Of a stretch of DNA of 13,928 bases, positions 6,318 to 13,657 are shown piece after piece (within the stretch, counting starts at the first letter, position 1; each line of letters opens with the position of its first letter). The stretch comes from Prevotella sp. UBA2711. Lineage in GTDB: Bacteria; Bacteroidota; Bacteroidia; Bacteroidales; Bacteroidaceae. Location: assembly GCA_002354095.1 (NCBI GenBank), contig DEKX01000004.1, positions 1 through 13,928 of the forward strand. The letters are read 5' to 3'. The translations under genes were made by a program, and so were the position numbers. The notes under the pieces were generated by a model that did no database searches, was not told the origin of the DNA, and saw only the letters and a list, made by a program, of their open reading frames with translations.

Positions 6318-7585
6318 GTTTCGGAAACTCGCTGTTTGGCGCACTGGCGTACAATGGCGAGAAGATCAACAAGGACGAGGGCAAGCTGCTTGCCACCAAC
6401 CGCATCTTTGATGACGGTACGGGCAAGGTGAACATCCGAAAGGCTCTGGAGGATTTCATGCACTTCATTCCAGACCGATGCCGCACAGAGAATCCAGTGG
6501 TGCATATCTCACTCAATCCTCATCCTGACGACAGGCTGACGGACACGGACATGGAGAACATTGCCCGTGAGTACATGGAGAAGATTGGCTTTGGCGGACA
6601 GCCCTACATGGTCTATAAACATGAGGACATTGACCGCCACCACATGCACATCGTTACCATCCGCGTAAAAGAGGACGGAAAGGCCATCAGTTCCAGTAAT
6701 AACTTCTACCAGAGCAAGAGGGCTACACGCGAACTGGAGAAGAAATACAACCTTCACACGGCTGAACGTGGGCAGGCTATTTCCGAGATTCCTCTCCGCA
6801 AGGTGAATGCCAGTGAGGGTGACGTGAAGAAGCAGATAGCAAACACGGTCAAGGCGGTTGTCCGTGGTTACCACTATCAGACATTGGGAGAACTCCGTGC
6901 CGTTCTCTCCTTATATAATATAGATGTGGAGGAAACAAGGGGCATGGCCCGTAACCGTGAGTATCACGGACTGGTCTATTCCGCCACCGATGACAACGGC
7001 AATAGGGTTGGCAATCCGTTCAAGGCTTCCAAGATAGGGCCGTCTGTCGGCTACGAGGCAGTGCAGAAGCGTTTCGCATGGTCGAAGAAACAGGTTGCAG
7101 ACAAGGGCATAGCCGCTTCGCTGAAAGAAAAAATACTGCCCATATTGGCGGCATCATCCAACGCAGAGAATTTCAAGAGTCGCTTGCAGGCTCAGGGTAT
7201 GGACGTGGTTTTCCGCTACACGGACATGGGACGCATCTATGGTGCAACCTTCATTGACCACGACAGCCGCAGTGTACTGAATGGTTCGCGCATGTGCAAG
7301 GAACTTTCTGCCAATGCTCTGGAACAGTTCTTTAACAGTCCTCACGACCACACCCAGACGCAGCAGGGACAAACAGCAGGTCAAACTTCTGGAGGCAGTC
7401 CGTTCACTGGTGCAGACCAATGGCAGAGCCAGTCAACTCCAGTTTCACACTACGACCACTCTCATTCCGACTTCGACGGCTTCGGCTTGTTCACCACTGA
7501 TAACCCAGCGGTCGATCCTGCCGAAGAAGAGTTCAGAAGACGGATGCAGAGAAAGAAGAAGAAACGTCGTGGTCCGAAACTCTGA
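6302..7585 (+). CDS. mobB: MobB relaxase (MobA/VirD2-type nuclease domain)
   Basis: A 427-residue relaxase that would nick one strand at oriT and stay covalently bound to the 5' end during transfer. The three-histidine metal site is clear: HEDIDRHHMHIVTI, residues 107-120, the HxDxxHxH pattern of the relaxase/mobilisation nuclease family (Pfam PF03432). Tyr17 in GALAYNGEK is the likely nucleophile. N80-type motif II candidates (VVHISLNPHPDD, 66-77) precede it. The middle (150-330) is helical. The C-terminus is low-complexity (Gln, Ser, Thr, His), ending in the basic tail RRRMQRKKKKRRGPKL, possibly for DNA or coupling-protein contact. It overlaps mobA by 16 bp and is followed 50 bp later by mobC. 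The catalytic histidines are seen directly; the choice of tyrosine is inference. Confidence 0.94.
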   Translation: MVAKISFGNSLFGALAYNGEKINKDEGKLLATNRIFDDGTGKVNIRKALEDFMHFIPDRCRTENPVVHISLNPHPDDRLTDTDMENIAREYMEKIGFGGQPYMVYKHEDIDRHHMHIVTIRVKEDGKAISSSNNFYQSKRATRELEKKYNLHTAERGQAISEIPLRKVNASEGDVKKQIANTVKAVVRGYHYQTLGELRAVLSLYNIDVEETRGMARNREYHGLVYSATDDNGNRVGNPFKASKIGPSVGYEAVQKRFAWSKKQVADKGIAASLKEKILPILAASSNAENFKSRLQAQGMDVVFRYTDMGRIYGATFIDHDSRSVLNGSRMCKELSANALEQFFNSPHDHTQTQQGQTAGQTSGGSPFTGADQWQSQSTPVSHYDHSHSDFDGFGLFTTDNPAVDPAEEEFRRRMQRKKKKRRGPKL

Positions 7586-7635
7586 TTATCTATTATTCAA
7601 ATGCAATTTAATCACAATTCAAATTCCATTTTACT

Positions 7636-9648
7636 ATGCAACAAGAAGACGATTTGAGGGCACTGGCGAAAATCATGGACTTTCTCCGTGCCGTAAGTAT
7701 CATCCTTGTGGTGATGAATGTGTATTGGTATTGCTATGCCACCGTAGAGGGGCACGGCATCAACATCGGTGTAGTTGACCGCATCCTGCTGAACTTTAAC
7801 CGTGAGGCAGGGCTGTTTCACTCCATCCTCTACACCAAACTCCTTGCCCTGCTCCTGCTTGCCTTGTCTTGTCTCGGCACGAAGGGAGTCATCAACGAGA
7901 AGATTACCTGGTCGAGAATCTGGGCAGTCCTCGGTGCAGGCTTTGTGTTCTACTTCATCATCAACTGGTGGATGCTGCTGTTGCCCATCCACGCAGATGT
8001 GGTGACGGCACTCTACATCCTCACGATTTCCATTGGCTACATCTGCCTGATGATGGCTGGTCTGTGGATGAGCAGACTGTTGAAGCATCATTTGATGGAG
8101 GACGTTTTCAACAACGAAAACGAGAGCTTTCAGCAGGAAACACGGCTGATGGAGAACGAGTATTCAGTCAACCTGCCCACACGTTTCTACTACAAGAAGA
8201 AATGGAACAAGGGTTGGATCAATGTGGTCAACCCGTTCCGTGCCACTATCGTACTCGGTACACCGGGCAGCGGCAAGTCGTATGCCGTGGTGAACAATTT
8301 CATCAAGCAGCAGATTGAAAAGGGGTATTCTCTCTACTGCTACGACTACAAGTACCCTGACCTTTCCACCATTGCCTTCAACCATCTGCTGAAGCACTCA
8401 GACGGTTACAAGGTCAAGCCGAAGTTTTATGTCATCAACTTCGACGACCCACGGCGCAGCCATCGGTGTAATCCCATTCACCCCGACTTCATGACAGACA
8501 TAGCCGATGCCTACGAGAGCGCCTACACCATCATGCTTAACCTTAACCGTACATGGGTGCAGAAGCAGGGTGACTTCTTCGTGGAGTCGCCTATCATCCT
8601 GTTTGCTGCAGTGATATGGTTCCTACGTCTCTATCAGGGTGGAAAATACTGCACATTTCCCCATGCGATAGAATTGCTTAATCGCAGGTACGAGGATATT
8701 TTTCCGATTCTCACGTCCTACCCAGAACTGGAGAATTATCTTTCGCCCTTTATGGACGCATGGCTCGGTGGAGCGCAAGAACAGCTTCAGGGGCAGATAG
8801 CATCTGCCAAGATTCCGCTGTCCCGTATGATTTCACCTCAACTCTATTGGGTAATGTCTGACAGCGAGTTTACGCTTGACATCAATAATCCCGACGAGCC
8901 GAAAATCCTGTGTGTCGGCAACAATCCCGACCGTCAGAACATCTACGGTGCAGCCCTCGGTCTGTATAACAGCCGTATCGTGAAACTCATCAACAAAAAA
9001 GGAAAGTTGAAGTCGTCGGTCATCATCGACGAGTTACCCACCATCTATTTCAAGGGACTCGACAACCTCATTGCCACGGCACGAAGCAACAAGGTGGCGG
9101 TATGTCTCGGCTTTCAGGACTTTTCCCAACTTGTCCGTGACTATGGCGACAAGGAGGCAAAGGTGGTGATGAACACCGTCGGCAATATCTTCAGTGGGCA
9201 GGTTGTTGGTGAAACTGCCAAACAGCTTAGTGAGCGATTTGGAAAAGTGCTCCAGAAACGCCAGTCGATTTCCATCAACAGACAAGACGTTTCCACCTCC
9301 ATCAATACGCAGATGGACAGCCTTATCCCGCCCAGCAAGATTTCGGGACTTACGCAGGGAATGTTTGTCGGCTCTGTGTCCGACAACTTCAACGAGCGTA
9401 TTGAACAGAAGATTTTCCATGCTGAGATTGTGGTGGACTCTGCCAAGGTGGATGCCGAGATGAAACACTATGAGCCAATCCCCGTCATTGCCGACTTCAC
9501 AGATGCCGACGGCAATGACATCATGGAGCAGACTATCCGTGACAACTACAACCGCATCAAGGATGAGGTCAAGCAGATTGTACGTGATGAACTGGAGCGC
9601 ATCAAGAACGACCCGACACTGCAACACCTGTTGCAGCAGAAAGGGTAG
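7636..9648 (+). CDS. mobC: MobC, VirD4/TraG-type coupling ATPase
   Basis: A 670-residue inner-membrane ATPase that recruits the relaxase-DNA complex to the secretion channel. The first ~145 residues hold about four membrane segments (roughly 19-36, 65-82, 95-116 and 122-143). The cytoplasmic RecA-like domain has the Walker A GTPGSGKS (208-215) and the Walker B SVIIDELPTI (461-470, with D465/E466). TARSNKVAVCLGFQDFSQL near 480-500 is the typical downstream motif of type IV coupling proteins. The C-terminus is a charged helix (NYNRIKDEVKQIVRDELERI) that may contact substrates. It is named mobC in CTnDOT-type elements. It starts at ATG 7636, 50 bp after mobB and in the same orientation; no terminator is visible in the gap. 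Transcription from the mob operon could run on into the AbiE-like pair. Confidence 0.94.
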   Translation: MQQEDDLRALAKIMDFLRAVSIILVVMNVYWYCYATVEGHGINIGVVDRILLNFNREAGLFHSILYTKLLALLLLALSCLGTKGVINEKITWSRIWAVLGAGFVFYFIINWWMLLLPIHADVVTALYILTISIGYICLMMAGLWMSRLLKHHLMEDVFNNENESFQQETRLMENEYSVNLPTRFYYKKKWNKGWINVVNPFRATIVLGTPGSGKSYAVVNNFIKQQIEKGYSLYCYDYKYPDLSTIAFNHLLKHSDGYKVKPKFYVINFDDPRRSHRCNPIHPDFMTDIADAYESAYTIMLNLNRTWVQKQGDFFVESPIILFAAVIWFLRLYQGGKYCTFPHAIELLNRRYEDIFPILTSYPELENYLSPFMDAWLGGAQEQLQGQIASAKIPLSRMISPQLYWVMSDSEFTLDINNPDEPKILCVGNNPDRQNIYGAALGLYNSRIVKLINKKGKLKSSVIIDELPTIYFKGLDNLIATARSNKVAVCLGFQDFSQLVRDYGDKEAKVVMNTVGNIFSGQVVGETAKQLSERFGKVLQKRQSISINRQDVSTSINTQMDSLIPPSKISGLTQGMFVGSVSDNFNERIEQKIFHAEIVVDSAKVDAEMKHYEPIPVIADFTDADGNDIMEQTIRDNYNRIKDEVKQIVRDELERIKNDPTLQHLLQQKG

Positions 9649-9697
9649 AGGAATTATGTGTTTTGTATGATCATCACATCAAATACACCTCAAAAAT

Positions 9698-9739
9698 GCA
9701 AAATTTCGGCAATATTTTCGTTTATTGCCGAAATTTTGC
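9698..9739. promoter_or_regulatory. Perfect 17-bp inverted repeat, likely AbiE operator
   Basis: GCAAAATTTCGGCAATA (9698-9714) and TATTGCCGAAATTTTGC (9723-9739) are exact reverse complements separated by eight bases (TTTTCGTT). The right arm abuts the -7 box at 9741, and a -33-like TTCG (9717-9720) lies in the spacer, so a bound protein would cover the promoter. AbiEi antitoxins are known to repress their own promoter by binding inverted repeats, which fits well. It could also fold as RNA at the end of the mobC transcript, but no T run follows the right arm, so a plus-strand terminator is less likely. Confidence 0.82.
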
Positions 9740-9748
9740 GTACCTTTG
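9717..9748 (+). promoter_or_regulatory. Bacteroidetes-type promoter of the AbiE-like operon
   Basis: TACCTTTG at 9741-9748 matches the Bacteroidetes -7 consensus TAnnTTTG exactly. TTCG at 9717-9720 matches the -33 consensus TTTG at three of four bases, with 20 bases between the two elements. Transcription would start near 9755, giving a leader of about 17 bases before the antitoxin ATG at 9772. Confidence 0.78.
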
Positions 9749-9771
9749 CACCCGAAAGAACAGTTGATGAT

Positions 9772-10494
9772 ATGAAGAATTATAGCCAGAGTATCATGGA
9801 TTATGCTGCCTTGCATCCAAATTTTGGATTGCAAGAACTATATGCATATCTTGACGGGGAGGCAGGTATTTCCCGTCAGACGGTTTCATGGTATCTGACT
9901 AAACTGACAGAGTCTGGTCGTTTGCGTCGCATCGGTCATGGTCTATATGCCAAGCCGACTAAGCAGGAATTTGTAATTATCCCTACAGATGAAGAACGTA
10001 CCCTTCATGATGAACTGAAACGTCTCTGGCCGTTTGCCCACTTCTGCATATACAATGGCAGTGTCATCAGTCCCCTGCAGCACCATCTTGCAGCAAACAA
10101 TATAACCTATATTGAAACAGAGCGGGAAGCCACTTCCGCAGTCTTCAACCATCTACGGGATGATGGACGGACGGCATATCTACGTCCTACGCGCGATCTT
10201 ATTTATAATTATATTGATTTGTCGCAACCTGCTATCTTCGTAAAGCCGCTTATTACAGAGTCGCCCACGCTGCAGAACGAAGGAGTGATGGTGCCTACGC
10301 TGGAAAAGCTGTTGGTGGACTTGCAGAAGGATCAAGATTTCTTCTATCTGCAGGAGGCAGAGGGATTAAATATATTCTCCAATGCCTTGTCACTATATAC
10401 CATCAATGAAAGCCGACTGTTGCGCTATGCCAGCCGTCGGGGTATCAGAAAAGAAATTGAAACCATTATCCAATCTATCAATTCAAATGATTAA
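9772..10494 (+). CDS. AbiEi-like antitoxin / winged-helix autorepressor
   Basis: A 240-residue protein. Residues ~5-60 (SQSIMDYAALHPNFGLQELY, then SRQTVSWYLTKLTESGRLRRI) form a winged helix-turn-helix, with the recognition helix around ISRQTVSWYLTKL. The rest is an AbiEi-like C-terminal domain of about 180 residues. I choose ATG 9772 because it lies just downstream of a good promoter and operator; an in-frame ATG at 9658 would put the protein through the operator and add an unrelated hydrophobic stretch. It overlaps the toxin by 8 bp. In the AbiE family (type IV toxin-antitoxin) this protein counteracts the toxin and represses its own promoter. The exact family name (possibly DUF6577) is from memory. 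Codon use looks more AT-rich than in mobC, as expected of transferred cargo. Confidence 0.83.
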   Translation: MKNYSQSIMDYAALHPNFGLQELYAYLDGEAGISRQTVSWYLTKLTESGRLRRIGHGLYAKPTKQEFVIIPTDEERTLHDELKRLWPFAHFCIYNGSVISPLQHHLAANNITYIETEREATSAVFNHLRDDGRTAYLRPTRDLIYNYIDLSQPAIFVKPLITESPTLQNEGVMVPTLEKLLVDLQKDQDFFYLQEAEGLNIFSNALSLYTINESRLLRYASRRGIRKEIETIIQSINSND

Positions 10495-11554
10495 CAAGGA
10501 ATGTTTTACAACCGAATGGATTGCCCAGAAATCCATCGAACTGAAATACAATGACAGGAACCTCATCGAGAAGGTGATACGCGCTTTCTCTCTATTGGAA
10601 ATGCTTGCCGCTTCCGGCTGTCCCTTTTACTTCAAAGGCGGCACCAGTCTGATGCTGATACTTGGTGACGGCTCCCACCGACTTTCCATAGACATCGACA
10701 TCATGTGTCCTCCAGGAACAAACATCGAGGACTATCTGAAGGACTATGCTCAGAGCGGTTTTCTGGAGTACCAACTTGTGGAACGCCGACAGGCAGGTAA
10801 GGACGTGCCGAAGAGCCATTCAAAGTTTTTCTATCAGGTGGCTTTCAAGGGGCGGTCCGATGCGACTTCCTTCATCTTGCTGGATGTTCTCTACGAAGAT
10901 TGCCACTATCATAAGACCAATATCATTGATATTGTCAGCCCGTTCATCAAGGTGGACGGTGAGCCACAGAAAGTCACGGTTCCTTCCGTTGAGGATATTC
11001 TGGGTGACAAACTTACAGCCTTCGCTCCCGATACGACGGGCATTCCTTACTATAAGAAGGACAGACTTTCCACACTGGAGGTCATCAAACAACTCTATGA
11101 TGTTGGCCGTCTGTTCGACAGGATGCAGGACTTAGATATTACTTCACGTTCTTTCAAGGCGATTGCCGATGTGGAACTTGGCTACCGCAACTTGGGGCAC
11201 GACCTTTCTCAGATTTATCAGGACATACGCCAGACAGCACTCAATATCAGTACAAGGGGATTTGTGGATAAGGAAAAGTATGCCCTTCTGCAGAAGGGCA
11301 TCGTCAACATCAAACCTTTCATGTATATGGGTGCCTATCGCATTGAGGAAGCCATCATTGATGCATCAAAAGCAGCATATCTTGCCACCCTGATAGAAAA
11401 AGGGCAGGAAACCATTGAACGATTCCCTGCCACTCCATTTACAGAAGATTTGCAGATTGAGTCTGTACTGACTAACAAACTGAACAAACTGCGTATAGGA
11501 CTGCCCGAAGCCTACTTTTATTGGGCAAAGACCAGCCAGTTACTGGCAAGATAG
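10487..11554 (+). CDS. AbiEii/AbiGii-family nucleotidyltransferase toxin
   Basis: A 355-residue protein of the DNA polymerase beta-like nucleotidyltransferase superfamily. The signature is FKGGTSLMLIL (49-59) followed by RLSIDIDIM (65-73), where D69 and D71 would bind metal. A third motif, VEDILGDKLTAFA (168-180), and LEVIKQLYDVGRLFD (197-211) also fit AbiEii proteins. Characterised members are GTP-binding nucleotidyltransferases, and related MenT toxins modify tRNA; they give abortive phage defence and stabilise mobile elements. ATG 10487 overlaps the antitoxin stop in ATGATTAA, which implies translational coupling. A longer in-frame start at 10382 would add 35 residues lying wholly inside the antitoxin and is unlikely. 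The stop is only 3 bp from the convergent rteC stop. All visible catalytic residues are intact, so it should be active. Confidence 0.9.
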   Translation: MINKECFTTEWIAQKSIELKYNDRNLIEKVIRAFSLLEMLAASGCPFYFKGGTSLMLILGDGSHRLSIDIDIMCPPGTNIEDYLKDYAQSGFLEYQLVERRQAGKDVPKSHSKFFYQVAFKGRSDATSFILLDVLYEDCHYHKTNIIDIVSPFIKVDGEPQKVTVPSVEDILGDKLTAFAPDTTGIPYYKKDRLSTLEVIKQLYDVGRLFDRMQDLDITSRSFKAIADVELGYRNLGHDLSQIYQDIRQTALNISTRGFVDKEKYALLQKGIVNIKPFMYMGAYRIEEAIIDASKAAYLATLIEKGQETIERFPATPFTEDLQIESVLTNKLNKLRIGLPEAYFYWAKTSQLLAR

Positions 11555-11557
11555 ATG

Positions 11558-12142
11558 CTAACGCCTTGCCGCCTGTTTGCGGTCATCCTCTTTCATCCGC
11601 CAGTTCAGTTCATTGGTCATTTCCTGTAGGAAGGTGGCTCGATTGTCAAGTTTGCGCATCTTCACGTCCCGATAGGTGATGTAGCAGTTTGCCAAAGGCT
11701 TCTCAAAGTCCAGAAACTGCATGAAGGTCGTGAGCATGGCCTTCAGTGATACCTCTCCGTCGTTGATGCACTTCTTGGTATGGAGTCCATAGATCAATTC
11801 AATGAAGTCCGTATTCTGCCCTGTCCATCGAAGCCCGGATGATTGTCTTTTCTCTTCATGCGTGAAGGTGATTACCTTATCGTCTGTAATGAGTTTGAGC
11901 ATCTTCTGCACAAAGGCTAACGCTTTCTTCGTGCAAATGCCTATATCCTCAGAAACGCCACTCACGAACTGGAGTTCCGTCTCTGCACAGGTCAATGCCA
12001 CCGCCTTATAGCCATCGTCCGACTGTTTACATAGTTCTATGACTTGCACAACAAAGTCCTGGTAGGCTGCATCCGGAGAAATCTTCTTTTCACCCTGTAT
12101 CAGTCTGAACAAACTGGTTTCTGTCAATATGAAGTAGTCCAT
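11558..12142 (-). CDS. rteC: RteC, regulator of excision and transfer
   Basis: A 194-residue regulator. In CTnDOT, RteC binds upstream of the excision operon and activates it; expression of rteC in turn needs RteB. The recognisable core is LRWTGQNTDFIELIYGLHTK, residues ~104-123, followed by NDGEVSLKAMLTTFMQFLDF and a C-terminal RDVKMRKLDNRATFLQEM, the usual end of RteC proteins. The C-terminal half is where the DNA-binding helices of RteC are thought to lie. It is slightly shorter than I recall for the CTnDOT protein. ATG 12142 is preceded by no Shine-Dalgarno sequence. It converges with the toxin gene, leaving only 3 bp between stops. Its promoter region is the 222-bp spacer to rteB. No excision operon is seen downstream, so its target must lie elsewhere. 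Confidence 0.9.
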   Translation of the reverse strand: MDYFILTETSLFRLIQGEKKISPDAAYQDFVVQVIELCKQSDDGYKAVALTCAETELQFVSGVSEDIGICTKKALAFVQKMLKLITDDKVITFTHEEKRQSSGLRWTGQNTDFIELIYGLHTKKCINDGEVSLKAMLTTFMQFLDFEKPLANCYITYRDVKMRKLDNRATFLQEMTNELNWRMKEDDRKQAARR

Positions 12143-12166
12143 TGCTATTCTCTTTTGCTTGTTTGA

Positions 12167-12196
12167 AAATGATGTTTTGCTGTGCGCACATCATTT
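12167..12196 (-). promoter_or_regulatory. Hairpin in the predicted rteC leader
   Basis: AAATGATG (12167-12174) and CATCATTT (12189-12196) form a perfect 8-bp inverted repeat. The 14-base loop partly overlaps a second palindrome, TGTGCGCACA (12181-12190). It lies 25-54 bp upstream of the rteC ATG, close to the start point predicted from the -24/-12 element. It could be a leader hairpin or an operator. Confidence 0.5.
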
Positions 12197-12201
12197 CTAT
12201 T

Positions 12202-12218
12202 AGCAATGCCAATACCAA
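12202..12218 (-). promoter_or_regulatory. Candidate sigma-54 (-24/-12) promoter of rteC
   Basis: Read on the minus strand the site is TTGGTATTGGCATTGCT. It has the invariant GG, ten bases, then GC, and full TTGG and TTGCT blocks of the consensus TTGGCACGNNNNTTGCT; the mismatches fall in the CACG part, where only A matches. Transcription would start near 12191, about 49 bases before the rteC ATG. RteB, encoded just upstream, has an intact GAFTGA sigma-54 contact loop, which makes such a promoter plausible. A competing housekeeping-type box, TATCATTG (minus strand, 12264-12271), matches TAnnTTTG with one mismatch but has no good -33. Confidence 0.55.
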
Positions 12219-12238
12219 CGGCATGACATATCTGTATC

Positions 12239-12257
12239 AGCAGTCTTGTAAACTGCT
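12239..12257. repeat. Small inverted repeat in the rteB-rteC spacer
   Basis: AGCAGT (12239-12244) and ACTGCT (12252-12257) are inverted around the seven bases CTTGTAA. It lies between the candidate enhancer and the candidate -24/-12 element. It may be a binding site for RteC, a host factor or nothing specific. Confidence 0.4.
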
Positions 12258-12313
12258 AATACACAATGATATAAAAATTTTGAAAATTATTCGGGTATCA
12301 AAAAGGGCAAGAA

Positions 12314-12361
12314 AAAAGTGTAAAGTGCCTTTACACCATTGTAAAGTGACTTTACACTTTT
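12314..12361. promoter_or_regulatory. Tandem palindromes in 48-bp inverted repeat: enhancer site and/or rteB terminator
   Basis: Two 19-bp units, GTGTAAAGTGCCTTTACAC (12318-12336) and TTGTAAAGTGACTTTACAC (12339-12357), are each palindromic and repeat with a 21-bp period. Together they form a larger inverted repeat: AAAAGTGTAAAGT (12314-12326) pairs with ACTTTACACTTTT (12349-12361), and CTTTACA (12329-12335) pairs with TGTAAAG (12340-12346) around CCAT. Four GTAAAG-type half-sites on the same helical face suggest cooperative binding of a dimer such as RteB. The centre is about 145 bp upstream of the predicted rteC start, a usual distance for a sigma-54 enhancer. The repeat also begins three bases after the rteB stop, and on the minus strand it ends in TTTTTT, so it could instead be, or also be, the rteB terminator. 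Confidence 0.7.
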
Positions 12362-12364
12362 GGA

Positions 12365-13657
12365 CTATTTCAGACTGTAAGCCTCCATCTTCTTGTAGAG
12401 AGTCGGACGACTGATGCCAAGAATCTCTGACGCTTTCGTGAGGTTATGACCAGCCTTCTGCAATGCTTGTTCTATCTTGTGCCTCTCTTCTTCGTCATCT
12501 TTGAGAGCAAGTGTGTTCTCTTTCTGTGGGACTGCCTTGAATTTGAGATGTCCCGCATCTATCAATCCACCTGTATTCTCCACTATGGCACAGCGTATGA
12601 CGTTCTTCAATTCACGTATGTTTCCGGGCCAACTGTGGGATTGCAGTTTCTCTCTTGCTTCGTCGGAAAAACCCTCAACGCTCTTGTGAAACTCTGTATT
12701 GAACCTTTTCAGCAGTTCTTCAGCCAGTGGCAGCACATCTTCAGGGCAGTCGCCAAGGGACGGGACTTCAAGCGTGTACTCGTCTACCCGTTGCCACAGG
12801 TCAAAGCGGAAGCGTCCCTCATTGACGGCTTTCTCTATGTCCTCATTGGTGGCTGCAATGACACGGACATCACAACTGACCTCCTTTGTCCCGCCTAATG
12901 GTATATACTTCCTTTCCTGCAGGACTCTCAGCAGTACCTGTTGCGCCTCGATGGGCAAGTTACCTATCTCATCAAAGTAGAGCGTACCGCCCTCTGCCTC
13001 ATGAAACAGTCCCGTCGCGTTGGTATCTGCACCCGTGAAAGCACCTTTTTCATGACCGAAAAGGATGGAAGGTGCTAAGTCTTTGGTGATAGTGGCACAG
13101 TCCACCTTGACGAAAGGCTTGTTTCTTCTGGTACTCTTGTTGTGCAGGATATGGGCTATGTGCTCCTTGCCAGCACCGCTTTCACCACGAATCATAACGG
13201 ACAGATCGTAGCCCGCAACAAGCTCAGCTTTTTCCACAAGTTGCTGATAGGCTTTGCTGACACGTTTGATGATTTTCGTGTCACCTCCATTCTTGGCTCT
13301 CTCGTCTAATGCTTTCTGTATCGCCTCTAGAAGCGGAATGTCATGGACGGGCTTTTCGATAAACTCTACGGCACCTCTCTTCACAGCATCTACGGCAGTC
13401 GGCACGTCACCGTATTTGGTCATGATGATGAAGGGTGTCTGCTTCCTGTTCTCGTTTATCCAGTCGAGAATCTTGATGCCGCTTCCATCTGGAAGACGAA
13501 GGTCACTAAGAATCAGGTCATAGTCAGCCTTGTTCAAACGGGTAAAGCCCTCCCGTATGGACGTGACGCATTCTGGTTTCATTCCCGCCTCTTCCAACCA
13601 GTTCACGACAAGACGGCTTAGGATGGTGTCGTCTTCTATGATAAGAATCCTTGTCAT
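12365..13657 (-). CDS. rteB: RteB, NtrC-family response regulator
   Basis: A 430-residue enhancer-binding-type regulator. The receiver domain (1-120) has the acidic pair D9/D10, phospho-acceptor D52 (LILSDLRLPDGSG), T80 and K102, all intact. The AAA+ domain has Walker A GESGAGKE (158-165), the sigma-54 contact loop GAFTGA (205-210) and Walker B GTLYFDEIG (224-232). The C-terminus (about 388-430) is a Fis-type helix-turn-helix, LTKASEILGISRPTLYKKME. In CTnDOT RteB activates rteC after phosphorylation by RteA. Here rteB overlaps the upstream rteA by 4 bp (ATGA), so both are translated together. The intact GAFTGA implies true sigma-54 dependence, in agreement with the promoter candidate at 12202-12218. 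rteC lies 222 bp downstream on the same strand. Confidence 0.95.
   Translation of the reverse strand: MTRILIIEDDTILSRLVVNWLEEAGMKPECVTSIREGFTRLNKADYDLILSDLRLPDGSGIKILDWINENRKQTPFIIMTKYGDVPTAVDAVKRGAVEFIEKPVHDIPLLEAIQKALDERAKNGGDTKIIKRVSKAYQQLVEKAELVAGYDLSVMIRGESGAGKEHIAHILHNKSTRRNKPFVKVDCATITKDLAPSILFGHEKGAFTGADTNATGLFHEAEGGTLYFDEIGNLPIEAQQVLLRVLQERKYIPLGGTKEVSCDVRVIAATNEDIEKAVNEGRFRFDLWQRVDEYTLEVPSLGDCPEDVLPLAEELLKRFNTEFHKSVEGFSDEAREKLQSHSWPGNIRELKNVIRCAIVENTGGLIDAGHLKFKAVPQKENTLALKDDEEERHKIEQALQKAGHNLTKASEILGISRPTLYKKMEAYSLK

Noticed and set aside
7612..8091. A 159-codon minus-strand open frame within mobC.
   Set aside because: It is antisense to the membrane domain of mobC, with the His/Asp/Gln-rich composition typical of such shadows.
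9658..9771. 38-residue N-terminal extension of the antitoxin from ATG 9658.
   Set aside because: It would be encoded across the promoter and the perfect inverted repeat; ATG 9772 fits the predicted start of transcription.
10382..10486. 35-residue N-terminal extension of the toxin.
   Set aside because: It lies entirely inside the antitoxin gene in another frame and has no domain character; ATG 10487 gives the typical short overlap.
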